In this document: one piece after another, positions 52,510-60,582 of the stretch | Layout of the letters: each line of letters starts with the position of its first letter | Position numbering within the stretch: position 1 is the stretch's first letter | Source of the DNA: Clostridium sp. AM49-4BH | GTDB lineage: Bacteria > Bacillota > Clostridia > Lachnospirales > Lachnospiraceae | Length of the DNA: 64,000 nucleotides | Direction: 5' to 3' | NCBI RefSeq assembly: GCF_003478335.1 | Contig: NZ_QUFB01000005.1 | Coordinates: forward strand, 1 to 64,000 | Translations under genes and position numbers: made by a program | Notes under the pieces: model-generated | What the model was told of the DNA's origin: nothing | Database searches by the model: none | The model's input: the letters and a program-made list of their open reading frames with translations, nothing else

Positions 52510-53984
52510 ATGATAAAAACAGCCTGCGCCTATGTGCGTGTATCCACTGACAAACAAGAAGAACTGTCCCCGGATAGTCAGATCCGTGAAATCAAAGAAT
52601 ATGCAGCTAGAAACAATATGCTTATCTCCAAAATATACGTAGAAGAGCATGGCATTTCCGGCAAAAATGCCAGTAAACGCCCGGCATTTCAGGAAATGAT
52701 CGCCACCTGCAAGGAGAAATCACATCCATATGATGTTGTGCTGGTATGGAAATTCTCACGATTCGCCCGCAACATTGACGAATCGACCTATTACAAATCA
52801 ATCTTGCGCAAGAAATGCAATGTAGATGTCCAGAGTGTATCAGAGCCAATTATCGAGGTATGTATGGACGTTTGATCGAGATGGTGATCGAATGGTCGGA
52901 CGAATTTTATTTATATAACCTTTCCGGCGAAGTTCATCGTGGAATGACGGAAAATGCTCTGCGAGGCGGTTACAACAGCAATGCGCCACTAGGTTACATC
53001 AAAAAGAAAGGCTGCATACCCGAAATAGACCCACCTAAAGCAGACATCGTTAAGTACATATATGATATGTACACGAAAGATGATATGGCAATGGCTGACA
53101 TCGCTGCCAAGCTCAATGCTCTCGGTTATCGTAGCAACAGGGGTAGCAAATTTGAGTTAAAAACAGTCGCATACATCTTGGATAACCCCTTTTATATCGG
53201 GAAGATCCGTTGGAACTATTACGACAGAAACAATCACCAGCGTAAAAATGAGGATGAAATTATCATAGTTGACGGAAAGCATGAGCCGATCATTACAGAT
53301 GAGCAATGGGGATTGGCACAAGCCAAGCGCTGCAAGGCAAGAAAACATGGTGGATTTGGCCGCAAACGAACTTCCGTTACTGCCGGGCATTGGCTGTCAG
53401 GCATGATAGCCTGTTCCGAATGCGGATCCAATTTAGGCTATCACCGTGATGTGCATTTTTTTAATTGCTGGAAGCATGCTAAAGGAGTGTGTCGTTCCAC
53501 CAGCAGTATCACAGAAGCCAAAGCGATCCAAGAAGTTTTATCTGCACTACAGTCCCTTGCCGCCTCCGATTTTTACTATATATACAGCGAGCAAGCCGGA
53601 GCGGAAACGGATGACCTTGAGGTGAAACGTACTCAATCCGAACTTGACAGCTTGAGCGTAAAACTCAAGCGCGTAAAAGAAGCATACCGAAACGGAGTAG
53701 ACACACTCGATGAATACCGAGAAAATAAGCAATTGATCATGGCACGACAGAACGAACTGGAAGCCAAGCTAGCTACCTTAGAAACACCTATCGCTCCAAA
53801 ACAAAATCGCAAGAAAGTTGATTTTGGGGAAATAATCCGATTGATTCAAGATGAATCTGTTACCACAGAGCAAAAAGCCACCGCTATACGAAAAATATTT
53901 GATCATTTTGAATGGAATCGTGAGAAACAACAGTTTTCTGCATTTCTGTCTGATGATATAATGAGCACACAGTGCTCATCTTAG
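52510..53984 (+). pseudogene. Large serine recombinase (integrase/excisionase), one frameshift
   Basis: The protein has an N-terminal resolvase domain with catalytic Ser in ACAYVRVSTDKQEE, then the Recombinase domain (YNSNAPLGYIKKKGC), a zinc ribbon (CSECGSNLGYH with CWKHAKGVCRS) and a C-terminal coiled coil, about 491 residues. Frame 1 stops at 52,875; the second frame reads on from GMYGRLIEMVIEWSD. Adding one G at the GG of 52,857-52,858 joins SVSEPIIE to GMYGRLI without loss. The start at 52,510 follows AAAGGAG. It is the enzyme expected to cut attL and attR around cotJC. The break may be an assembly error. Confidence 0.9.
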
Positions 53985-54066
53985 GAGTTTCTCCGAAACT
54001 CCATTATGATATCTATATAACAAATGCCGCATTTTAGACATTTTGGGGCAATTGCTACTATCCGAG

Positions 54067-54076
54067 TACGGTGGTC
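54067..54076 (+). promoter_or_regulatory. attR core of the cotJC element
   Basis: TACGGTGGTC matches attL exactly. The element side carries CTACTATCCGAGTAC (54,055-54,069, overlapping the core), the other arm of the attP palindrome. The gene side continues CTGACGGCG in the cotJC frame. Confidence 0.88.
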
Positions 54077-54588
54077 CTGACGGCGAAATTGGTGCTTCCA
54101 TGCGATATCTGTCACAGCGTTATTCCATGGAAAACCGCATTGCGGCCGGAACGTTGACTGACATCGGCACCGAGGAATTGGCCCACTTAGAGATGGTTGC
54201 AACCATCATCTGCCAATTAACCAGGAATCTTACCCCGGAAGAAATCAAGGCTTCTGGATTTGACAAATATTATATCGATCACACCTTAGCCATTTGGCCA
54301 CAGGCCGCAAGCGGCGAGCCTTTCAGTGCCAGCCAGTTCCAGAGCACCGGCGATACGATCACAGATCTTTACGAAGATATGGCGGCTGAACAAAAAGCAC
54401 GCTTAACTTACGACAATATTCTCCGTCTTGTGAAGGACCCAGAGATTGCAGATCCGATTCGCTTTTTAAGAGAACGTGAAATTGTTCATTTTCAGCGCTT
54501 TGGTGAAGCGCTCCGCAAAGTACAGGATGAACGAGACTCACGCAACTTCTATGCCTTCAACCCACAGATCGATAAAAAATCATGCTAA
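54067..54588 (+). CDS. cotJC: cotJC, 3' part
   Basis: Starting at the core the frame reads YGGPDGEIGASMRYLSQRYS and continues with MENRIAAGTLTDIGTEELAH, then LEMVATIICQL and YDNILRLVKDPEIADPIRFL, the di-manganese catalase-like domain with its metal-ligand Glu and His residues. Spliced to the first 31 codons it gives a 201-residue CotJC. Alone it has no ribosome site. Its last codons are repeated downstream. Confidence 0.96.
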   Translation, partial: YGGPDGEIGASMRYLSQRYSMENRIAAGTLTDIGTEELAHLEMVATIICQLTRNLTPEEIKASGFDKYYIDHTLAIWPQAASGEPFSASQFQSTGDTITDLYEDMAAEQKARLTYDNILRLVKDPEIADPIRFLREREIVHFQRFGEALRKVQDERDSRNFYAFNPQIDKKSC

Positions 54589-54712
54589 AATTACATTGGG
54601 TTGAAGGCATTGCATTCCAACCCACAGATTGATAAAAAATCATGCTAAAATTACATTGGGTTGAAGGCATTGCATTCCAACCCACAAATTGATAAAATAT
54701 TATGTTATAATT
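54558..54712 (+). repeat. 60-bp tandem repeat at the 3' end of cotJC
   Basis: CAACCCACAGAT and ATCATGCTAAAATTACATTG recur about 60 bp apart (start near 54,558, 54,618 and a diverged third near 54,678). The first unit includes the cotJC stop. Each unit carries CAACCC and GGGTTG, able to form a hairpin. Confidence 0.88.
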
Positions 54713-54721
54713 ACTAACTAC

Positions 54722-54818
54722 TTCCCATATCGGAGGTTACTGACCGATCCACATATTGTTATTATTTTATTGGCAAAATAGCAATATGTGGTCAGGCAGT
54801 AAATTGGGATACGCGATA
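54722..54818. repeat. Short palindromic derivative of the dispersed repeat family
   Basis: ACTTCCCATATC and CCACATATTG near 54,722-54,760 face CAATATGTGG and GGGATAC near 54,789-54,816. This is the outer part of the repeat's two ends with the middle deleted. Confidence 0.6.
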
Positions 54819-54848
54819 GTTGTATGATGCTTATAAGGAGATTGTAAA

Positions 54849-55073
54849 ATGACAATATTGAACATGATAGCTGCAGATGAAGAGATATCACAATTAAATA
54901 AAGAGTTAAAGGAAAAGACCGGACAGAGTCTGGGGTTTAATTATGATTGTTATACGGGAATAGAAGACTACAAAGAACATCTTCGAGAGTGTGCTAAAGA
55001 TGGAAAAATAATAATACGCCCACAAGATGAGGCCGCGAGAAATAGATTTGCTACTGTGATAAGTAGACAATAA
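54849..55073 (+). CDS. Hypothetical protein
   Basis: The 74-residue soluble protein starts MTILNMIAADEEISQLNKEL after ATAAGGAGATTGTAAA, a good ribosome site. It is mostly helical with mixed charge, with no domain recognised. The following gene starts 45 bases later, so they are probably one transcript ending at 55,326-55,360. Confidence 0.65.
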   Translation: MTILNMIAADEEISQLNKELKEKTGQSLGFNYDCYTGIEDYKEHLRECAKDGKIIIRPQDEAARNRFATVISRQ

Positions 55074-55117
55074 ATTAGAAGGCGACAACGCTACCCAAAA
55101 GTTAAAGGAGGGATAAA

Positions 55118-55324
55118 ATGACTCAAAAACATAAGGAAGCCAGTATGAAATTTATCGAGCATTTTGGATATTACCCAAATCATCCAAATGATATAGATTT
55201 TGATCAGGATGCCTATGCAGAGGAACTGTTAAAATGTGTCGAAGATAACTTTGATTATACAATAAAGAAGTATGGAACGGTGCCAAAAACAGAACAGCCT
55301 AAACCTGAAATAATTTGGGATTAA
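55118..55324 (+). CDS. Hypothetical protein
   Basis: The 68-residue acidic protein MTQKHKEASMKFIEHFGYYP follows AAAGGAGGGATAAA. The middle carries PNDIDFDQDAYAEELLKCV. No family recognised. It pairs with the gene just upstream. Confidence 0.65.
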   Translation: MTQKHKEASMKFIEHFGYYPNHPNDIDFDQDAYAEELLKCVEDNFDYTIKKYGTVPKTEQPKPEIIWD

Positions 55325-55325
55325 A

Positions 55326-55360
55326 TACCACCAGTCGGAGATGACATGGTGGTATTTTTT
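55326..55360 (+). terminator. Terminator after the two hypothetical genes
   Basis: TACCACC and GGTGGTA form the stem with an inner loop of about 15 bases, followed by TTTTTTG. It also lies directly after the leftward cysteine hydrolase gene. Confidence 0.85.
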
Positions 55361-55363
55361 GTA

Positions 55364-55885
55364 TTACCGCACTTCGATCTGGCACATCTTCATTGCTTCT
55401 AAAGCATTCTTATGGCTTTCAGGCGTGACACCGGCGCAGCAATCCTGCAATACAGCAACCGGTACTTCCGGTAAATACGCTTTAACGAGCAATGCATTGG
55501 AAATAACACAAATATCCGTACACAGCCCCACCAACGTAATTTCTTCAATGTCTTCCTCAATAGCCAGTCTCTGTAAATAGTCTCCCAACTCTTTGGAGCC
55601 GAAGGTCATCTTCTCGAACACTTTGTCCTGTGGGCATTTCACCGTCTCTATATCCTCTGCCAGATTCCAACCGTCGGTTCCTTTGATGCAATGTGGCACC
55701 GGCAGATTTTTTCCTTCCTGCGTATCCATGTAATCATCAAAATGTGTGTCTTTCGTGTATAAAATCGTTCCTTCAAAGCCCTTAATTGTCTCAATAACGT
55801 TAGGTACAATAGCAACCGCTTCTTTCGTGCCAAGTGCACCGTCAATAAAATCATTTTGCATATCTACAACAATTAATACTTTCAT
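55364..55885 (-). CDS. Isochorismatase-family cysteine hydrolase (nicotinamidase-like)
   Basis: The 173-residue enzyme shows the catalytic triad of this family: Asp in VVDMQNDFIDG near residue 8, Lys in KMTFG near 97, and Cys in LVGLCTDICVISNAL near 127. Nicotinamidase activity is the commonest for this size and motif set in Firmicutes. The start at 55,885 gives the conserved N-terminus; the ribosome site is weak (GGAAAAGTG). Confidence 0.85.
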   Translation of the reverse strand: MKVLIVVDMQNDFIDGALGTKEAVAIVPNVIETIKGFEGTILYTKDTHFDDYMDTQEGKNLPVPHCIKGTDGWNLAEDIETVKCPQDKVFEKMTFGSKELGDYLQRLAIEEDIEEITLVGLCTDICVISNALLVKAYLPEVPVAVLQDCCAGVTPESHKNALEAMKMCQIEVR

Positions 55886-55948
55886 AAATTCACTTTTCCT
55901 TTCCAACTATATCAAGCTTAAAAAGCTTCTAACGTTCTGTTTATTAAC

Positions 55949-56030
55949 AACTCCAACTTCCCATACCTCAAGTCCTCCACAACCACATATTGCTTATTAT
56001 GTCAATAACTCAAACTTCCCACACCCGAAT
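55949..56030 (+). repeat. Partial copy of the dispersed palindromic repeat family
   Basis: AACTTCCCATACCTCAA, then ACCACATATTGCTTATTATG match the outer arm of copy B. It is immediately followed by CTCAAACTTCCCACACC, a second start of the arm, so this site holds a nested or duplicated end. Confidence 0.7.
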
Positions 56031-56093
56031 GTACGCCAAAGTCCCATAATACTTATTACGGGGTACGTTTACTAACATTTTGTAAGGACAAAA

Positions 56094-56471
56094 TCACTGC
56101 AAATATTTTGCCTCCATTCTCGACAAAACGCTCTTCTCTTGACACTCCTCGTCTTGCCGCAGCAATGCTTCCATCGATTTACGCTGTTCTACAGTAAGTG
56201 CATTTGAGAGATTTGCCACAATGAAATCCTTTTGTTCTGCCGTCAATAGCATCATTCTGCTTTTCGCACCAAATCCTATGCAAAAACGATGTTGCACGCT
56301 ATTCGCATAATAAACAACATAGCCTTGTTCCATTAAAAAGTTCTCAGCTCTGATACCTGTCAAATATTCGCCATAGGTCTCCTGTACCAATTTTTGGGCA
56401 GATGCCACATGCTGCCAACATTCACAAAATGTAAAAGTTCCATCCCCTGCTAAAAATCCGCATAATTCCAT
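56094..56471 (-). CDS. Hypothetical protein
   Basis: The 125-residue soluble protein starts MELCGFLAGDGTFTFCECWQ after GGGAGGAGAAATGTT. It continues with HVASAQKLVQETYGEYLTGI and a helical C-terminus. No known domain is recognised. It follows the aldo/keto reductase gene by about 45 bases and is likely co-transcribed with it. Confidence 0.7.
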   Translation of the reverse strand: MELCGFLAGDGTFTFCECWQHVASAQKLVQETYGEYLTGIRAENFLMEQGYVVYYANSVQHRFCIGFGAKSRMMLLTAEQKDFIVANLSNALTVEQRKSMEALLRQDEECQEKSVLSRMEAKYLQ

Positions 56472-56515
56472 AACATTTCTCCTCCCTGGCAAATCCAGCA
56501 TCCCCATCTCATTTA

Positions 56516-57508
56516 TCACTTAAGAATTTGTTCTATCTCCTGCAATTCTTCCTCACTAAACTCTAAATGTTCTATACAAGCCGCATTATCAATGATCTGC
56601 TGCTTTCTGCTTGCGCCGGCAAGTACTGTGACAACCGCCGGATTATGCAGGCACCAAGACAATGCCATCTGAGAAAGCGTCTGTCCCCGTCGCTCGGCGA
56701 GGGTATTTAACTGTTGCAATTTGCTGACCAATTCTTTATTCAATTGTTCTCCAAGCCATGTATTTCCTCTTCCCACGCGCGAATCTGTTGGAATCCCATT
56801 TAAATATCGGTCTGTTAAAAATCCCTGTGATAATGGAGAAAAGACAGCAAGTCCAATCCCATGCGCCAACGCGTATTGATCCAGACCATCCTTTTCCACT
56901 TGACGGTTAAGCATCGAATATGACGGCTGATTTGCAATAAACGGCGTCCCCAAGTCCGTAAGCAGTTGCTGCATTCTCTCGGTCTGCTCTGCATTATAAT
57001 TCGAGATTCCCACATACAATGCTTTGCCCTGACGAACAATCTGATCCAACGCATGTGCCGTCTCCTCAAGCGGAGTATCCGGGTCAAAAACATGATGATA
57101 AAAAATGTCGACGTAATCCAATTTCATCCGTCGTAAACTTTGATCCAAGGAAGCGATCAAGTATTTGCGAGAACCATTTCGATCACCATATGGTCCGTCC
57201 CACATCTCATAACCCGCCTTCGTTGAAATGCAAAGTTCATCACGAAATTCACGCATTCCCCGGTCTAATATCCGCCCAAAATTTTCCTCTGCACTTCCAT
57301 TATAAGGATTCCCATAATTATTCGCCAGATCGAAGTGTGTAATCCCCAGATCAAACGCTGTATGTACCATTTCTTCCATATCGCTGAAACGACCCTGATG
57401 CCCAAAATTCTGCCATAATCCCATAGACACTTTAGGCAGTTTTAACCCGCTGCGGCCACAACGCGAATAGATCATTTTGTCATATCTCTTATCACTCGGC
57501 AAATACAT
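56516..57508 (-). CDS. Aldo/keto reductase (YghZ-like)
   Basis: The 330-residue enzyme is a NADPH-dependent reductase of the AKR family, closest in layout to L-glyceraldehyde-3-phosphate reductase YghZ. Motifs are FDLANNYGNP near residue 46, the catalytic Tyr and Asp nearby, DYVDIFYHHVFD near 122, and YVGISNYNAEQ near 157. The start at 57,508 lies after AGGAGGAAAC. Confidence 0.9.
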   Translation of the reverse strand: MYLPSDKRYDKMIYSRCGRSGLKLPKVSMGLWQNFGHQGRFSDMEEMVHTAFDLGITHFDLANNYGNPYNGSAEENFGRILDRGMREFRDELCISTKAGYEMWDGPYGDRNGSRKYLIASLDQSLRRMKLDYVDIFYHHVFDPDTPLEETAHALDQIVRQGKALYVGISNYNAEQTERMQQLLTDLGTPFIANQPSYSMLNRQVEKDGLDQYALAHGIGLAVFSPLSQGFLTDRYLNGIPTDSRVGRGNTWLGEQLNKELVSKLQQLNTLAERRGQTLSQMALSWCLHNPAVVTVLAGASRKQQIIDNAACIEHLEFSEEELQEIEQILK

Positions 57509-57676
57509 TTTCTGTTTCCTCCTGTTCCAAAAATAACAACATAACGTCACAATTCTCTTTCAGTGTATCATATATTTTACATAGAATCTATCCCAATCAT
57601 TTTTTCCATAACAAACACGACGTACTCATCTCAGGAGTTCCCCGGAAATTCCATTAGGCATAGAAATCCTGTGCCG

Positions 57677-58582
57677 TTATTTATGACCGTATACATACAA
57701 ACTGCAAGCAAATAGAAAATATATTTCCTGCAGATCTGCTGTGATCTGTCCATTCATCTGTTCTACAAGCTGACGTGCAATTGCCATTCCAAGTCCGCTC
57801 GACGTGGTACTCCTCGCCAGATCTGCCTTATAAAACCGTTCAAATATCCGCTCCACATCAATATATTCCGGGTGCATCACTTCATTTTGTACAAGCAGGC
57901 ATGCCTCTCCCTCCTGCTCTGACAAAACGATCTTTACATGTCTGCCACCATGTTCCCATACATTTTTAATCACATTTTGCAGCACTCTGCGCATTGCCTG
58001 ATCATTGCCAAGCACCCATAATGCGCCCTCCTCAAGCTGTAATTGCGGTTCCATCTGTTGTTTTTGCCACTCATTATAATACGAAAACAAGGCTTCTTTG
58101 ACCAATGCTCCAAAATCGCATTTTGTCAAAGGAACCTCATAACTTCTGCTTTCCAATTTTGTGTAAGTAAACAACTCTTCTAACATATCCCGCAACGCAT
58201 GAATGCGTTCTTGAATAATTTGCAAATAACGTGTTCGCTCCTTTGCATCCTCTGTATCCTCCAACAACTGAAAATACCCATCCAAGGAGGTTAACGGTGT
58301 GCGAATGTCATGTGACAGATTGGTATACGTCTGCACAAGTCTTTTCTCCTTTTGCACCCACTCCTGCCTGTTGCTGCGCTGCTTTTGCAAGATCTCATTC
58401 AATGAATCCGTTAATTTGCCAATCCCCAATATACGAATATCACTGACCAATATCCCATCACTTTGCTTGTCCTGCACAAACCGGAGTTGTTCCTCCAGCT
58501 TGCGCATCTGCCACCGCACCTTGACCAACAAATAGGACATTACCACCAACGCGGACAACGATACTGCCACATACCACGTCAT
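57677..58582 (-). CDS. Sensor histidine kinase of the ABC transporter cluster
   Basis: The 301-residue kinase has one N-terminal membrane helix (VAVSLSALVVMSYLLVKV), a short linker, a HisKA domain with LSHDIRTPLTSLDGY near residue 118 and an ATPase domain ending GLGMAIARQLVEQMNG. It has almost no external loop, as in bacitracin/lantibiotic-sensing intramembrane kinases. Its start overlaps the permease stop (ATGA). Confidence 0.92.
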   Translation of the reverse strand: MTWYVAVSLSALVVMSYLLVKVRWQMRKLEEQLRFVQDKQSDGILVSDIRILGIGKLTDSLNEILQKQRSNRQEWVQKEKRLVQTYTNLSHDIRTPLTSLDGYFQLLEDTEDAKERTRYLQIIQERIHALRDMLEELFTYTKLESRSYEVPLTKCDFGALVKEALFSYYNEWQKQQMEPQLQLEEGALWVLGNDQAMRRVLQNVIKNVWEHGGRHVKIVLSEQEGEACLLVQNEVMHPEYIDVERIFERFYKADLARSTTSSGLGMAIARQLVEQMNGQITADLQEIYFLFACSLYVYGHK

Positions 58583-59541
58583 ACCAAATCCCTCTTTTCT
58601 ATCTGTATTATATTTATCAAAGACATCACTATGAAATAGCCGACCACTAACAAGCACACATTGCGAATTTCTGTTGCAGTCATGTCAATCTGCAATGTTT
58701 TCATTTTGGTCGTCAGCAAATACGGCTGCAAGTCTACACTTCTGTCAAACAATTTCTTTATCACCGCAGAAATCCCCATGCAGGCAACCGGTGCCGCCCC
58801 CATGATCAAACACATTCCCAATGTCATGCTAAATGCCATACTTCGAATAAGCATTGCGATCGTCATACAAAGGATCAAAAACACATACTGCAATGCCATT
58901 CCCAGTAAAATCTCCGGCAAATATTTTGTCACATCACCCCATTTTATATAATGAAATGTTTTGTATACCGCAATGCTCTGCACAGCCAAGCTGATCAGAT
59001 CAAATACGACTGTATATATCGCCATGGCGATCCACTTTGCATACACAAGGTGACGCCTATGTTCCATCTGCCCGCCAATATTTTTGATATATCCATTTTT
59101 GATATCTAACATCACAAACATTATCGCAAAAATAAGCGCCATCATTGTCAAAATACCCGATTTCAAATGCAATAAAAACATATCTAAGACTTCTACTGAC
59201 TCTGCATCCATCTCGCTGGTGTCCTCGGAAACACCAAAAAATATTGTAGCGTTATTATCGTTCGCTGACTCTATTTCCAGATTTGCCTGGTCCTTTTTCT
59301 TCGATTCACTTGTCTGCAGACCATCTTTGTTCTGCTGTCCCGAAACATTCCCCTCTGATGTACTTTGTTCCTGTCCCGAAATATTCCCCTCTGATGCACT
59401 TTGTTCCTGTCTCGCAGCCTTCATATCATCACAGTTAAACTCTGTTGTCATAAAAACCAAGCCGATCATAATAATACTGATCACCCAAAAAGATCTCATC
59501 CGAAATATTTTATATAATTCCATGCGAATACTATTCCACAT
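58579..59541 (-). CDS. ABC transporter permease (ABC-2 type)
   Basis: The 320-residue membrane protein has one N-terminal helix, a large external loop (about residues 38-120), then five helices. The loop contains two tandem copies of EQSASEGNISGQ / EQSTSEGNVSGQ, a 48-bp DNA repeat. It partners the ATPase gene just upstream. Similar permeases give self-protection against lantibiotics or bacitracin, which is inferred here. Confidence 0.85.
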   Translation of the reverse strand: MWNSIRMELYKIFRMRSFWVISIIMIGLVFMTTEFNCDDMKAARQEQSASEGNISGQEQSTSEGNVSGQQNKDGLQTSESKKKDQANLEIESANDNNATIFFGVSEDTSEMDAESVEVLDMFLLHLKSGILTMMALIFAIMFVMLDIKNGYIKNIGGQMEHRRHLVYAKWIAMAIYTVVFDLISLAVQSIAVYKTFHYIKWGDVTKYLPEILLGMALQYVFLILCMTIAMLIRSMAFSMTLGMCLIMGAAPVACMGISAVIKKLFDRSVDLQPYLLTTKMKTLQIDMTATEIRNVCLLVVGYFIVMSLINIIQIEKRDLV

Positions 59542-59565
59542 ATTATTGCTCCTTTCACCGACAAC

Positions 59566-60486
59566 CTATTTTTCTGCTGTCATATTCAAAAAATAACGTT
59601 CCAATTCTTCCTGGTAAATCCGTAATTCCCTCGGAAACACCCCCGCTTCAACCAACTGTGCATTGATCTGCGCGCTATCCTCCAGCCGTTCATACAAATA
59701 CAAATGGTTGACATCGATCATCTCATAACGAGTTATTCCCAGTCGATCCAAAATCGGCATCGCCTGCTCCGGCTGATCTAATGTAAGTTCCAATCGTTTG
59801 CTGCATTGCTGTATCAACTGTTCCTGCGAAATCTCCTGTAGTAACACACCATTGTGAATAATCCCAAAATCCGTACACAGCTTTGATAATTCTTCCAAGA
59901 TATGGCTGGAAATCAATATTGTAATATTTCGTTCCTCAGACAAACACTGCAACATATCACGGATCTCCACAATGCCTTGCGGATCCAACCCATTGATCGG
60001 CTCATCTAACACCAAAAAATCCGGGTTGCCTACCAAAGCCAAAGCAATACCAAGCCGCTGTTTCATACCAAGCGAAAAATGCTTTGTCTTTTTGCGCCCG
60101 GCATGTACCAGACCGACTAATTCCAACAATTCTTCTGCATATTTTTTATCACGGATTCCAAACAACTCTGCCTTAATCATAAGATTGTCCTGCGCTGACA
60201 TATTCGGATACAATCCCGGCTGCTCAATAAGGCATCCCACTCTCGACCGTACTTTCGCTAATGATTTTCCGGAACAGCCAAATATCTCATACTCGCCAGC
60301 AGTTGGGTCCGCTAATCCCGCGATCATCTTTAAAACCGTCGTTTTGCCTGCACCATTCCTGCCGATAAATCCATATATCGCACCCCGCCGTATGTGCATA
60401 TCCACGTGGTCAACTGCAACATGTTTGCCAAACTGCTTCGTCAAACCTCTCGTTTTCAATAACATTTCTCTATTGCCTTCGCTCAT
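59566..60486 (-). CDS. ABC transporter ATP-binding protein (BcrA-like)
   Basis: The 306-residue ATPase has Walker A GRNGAGKTTVLKMIAGL near residue 38, signature FSLGMKQRLGIA near 137 and Walker B FLVLDEPINGLDP near 156. The C-terminal 80 residues are the extension usual in ABC-2 antibiotic exporters. The start at 60,486 is preferred because AAAGG is 6 bases before it. It is co-transcribed with the regulator, permease and kinase. Confidence 0.9.
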   Translation of the reverse strand: MSEGNREMLLKTRGLTKQFGKHVAVDHVDMHIRRGAIYGFIGRNGAGKTTVLKMIAGLADPTAGEYEIFGCSGKSLAKVRSRVGCLIEQPGLYPNMSAQDNLMIKAELFGIRDKKYAEELLELVGLVHAGRKKTKHFSLGMKQRLGIALALVGNPDFLVLDEPINGLDPQGIVEIRDMLQCLSEERNITILISSHILEELSKLCTDFGIIHNGVLLQEISQEQLIQQCSKRLELTLDQPEQAMPILDRLGITRYEMIDVNHLYLYERLEDSAQINAQLVEAGVFPRELRIYQEELERYFLNMTAEK

Positions 60487-60582
60487 ATTCATCCTTTCTG
60501 TGCTCTCTCTTGTTTTACATAGACTATCATAACTGCCATTTCCGAATATATCGCTAAGAAATAGTAAAGAAATAGTAAAGAT

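Larger units (their letters stand above)
45889..54076 (+). mobile_element. Prophage-derived serine-recombinase element inserted in cotJC
   Basis: The element spans one core copy to the other (period 8,178 bp). Leftward genes (45.9-50.5 kb) are remnants of tail, lysis, partition and small zinc-ribbon genes. Rightward genes (50.8-54.0 kb) are repressor, ImmA-like protease, SHOCT membrane protein, toxin-like peptide and recombinase. Head, portal, terminase and replication genes are absent, so it is a deleted prophage. Excision at the core would restore cotJC in frame. Confidence 0.92.

Noticed and set aside
52850..52880. Programmed frameshift in the recombinase
   Set aside because: No slippery heptamer in phase and no such mechanism known for this family; single-base loss is simpler.
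45889..54076. Integrative conjugative element
   Set aside because: No relaxase, type IV secretion or conjugation genes; tail chaperone, tape measure and endolysin pieces point to a prophage.
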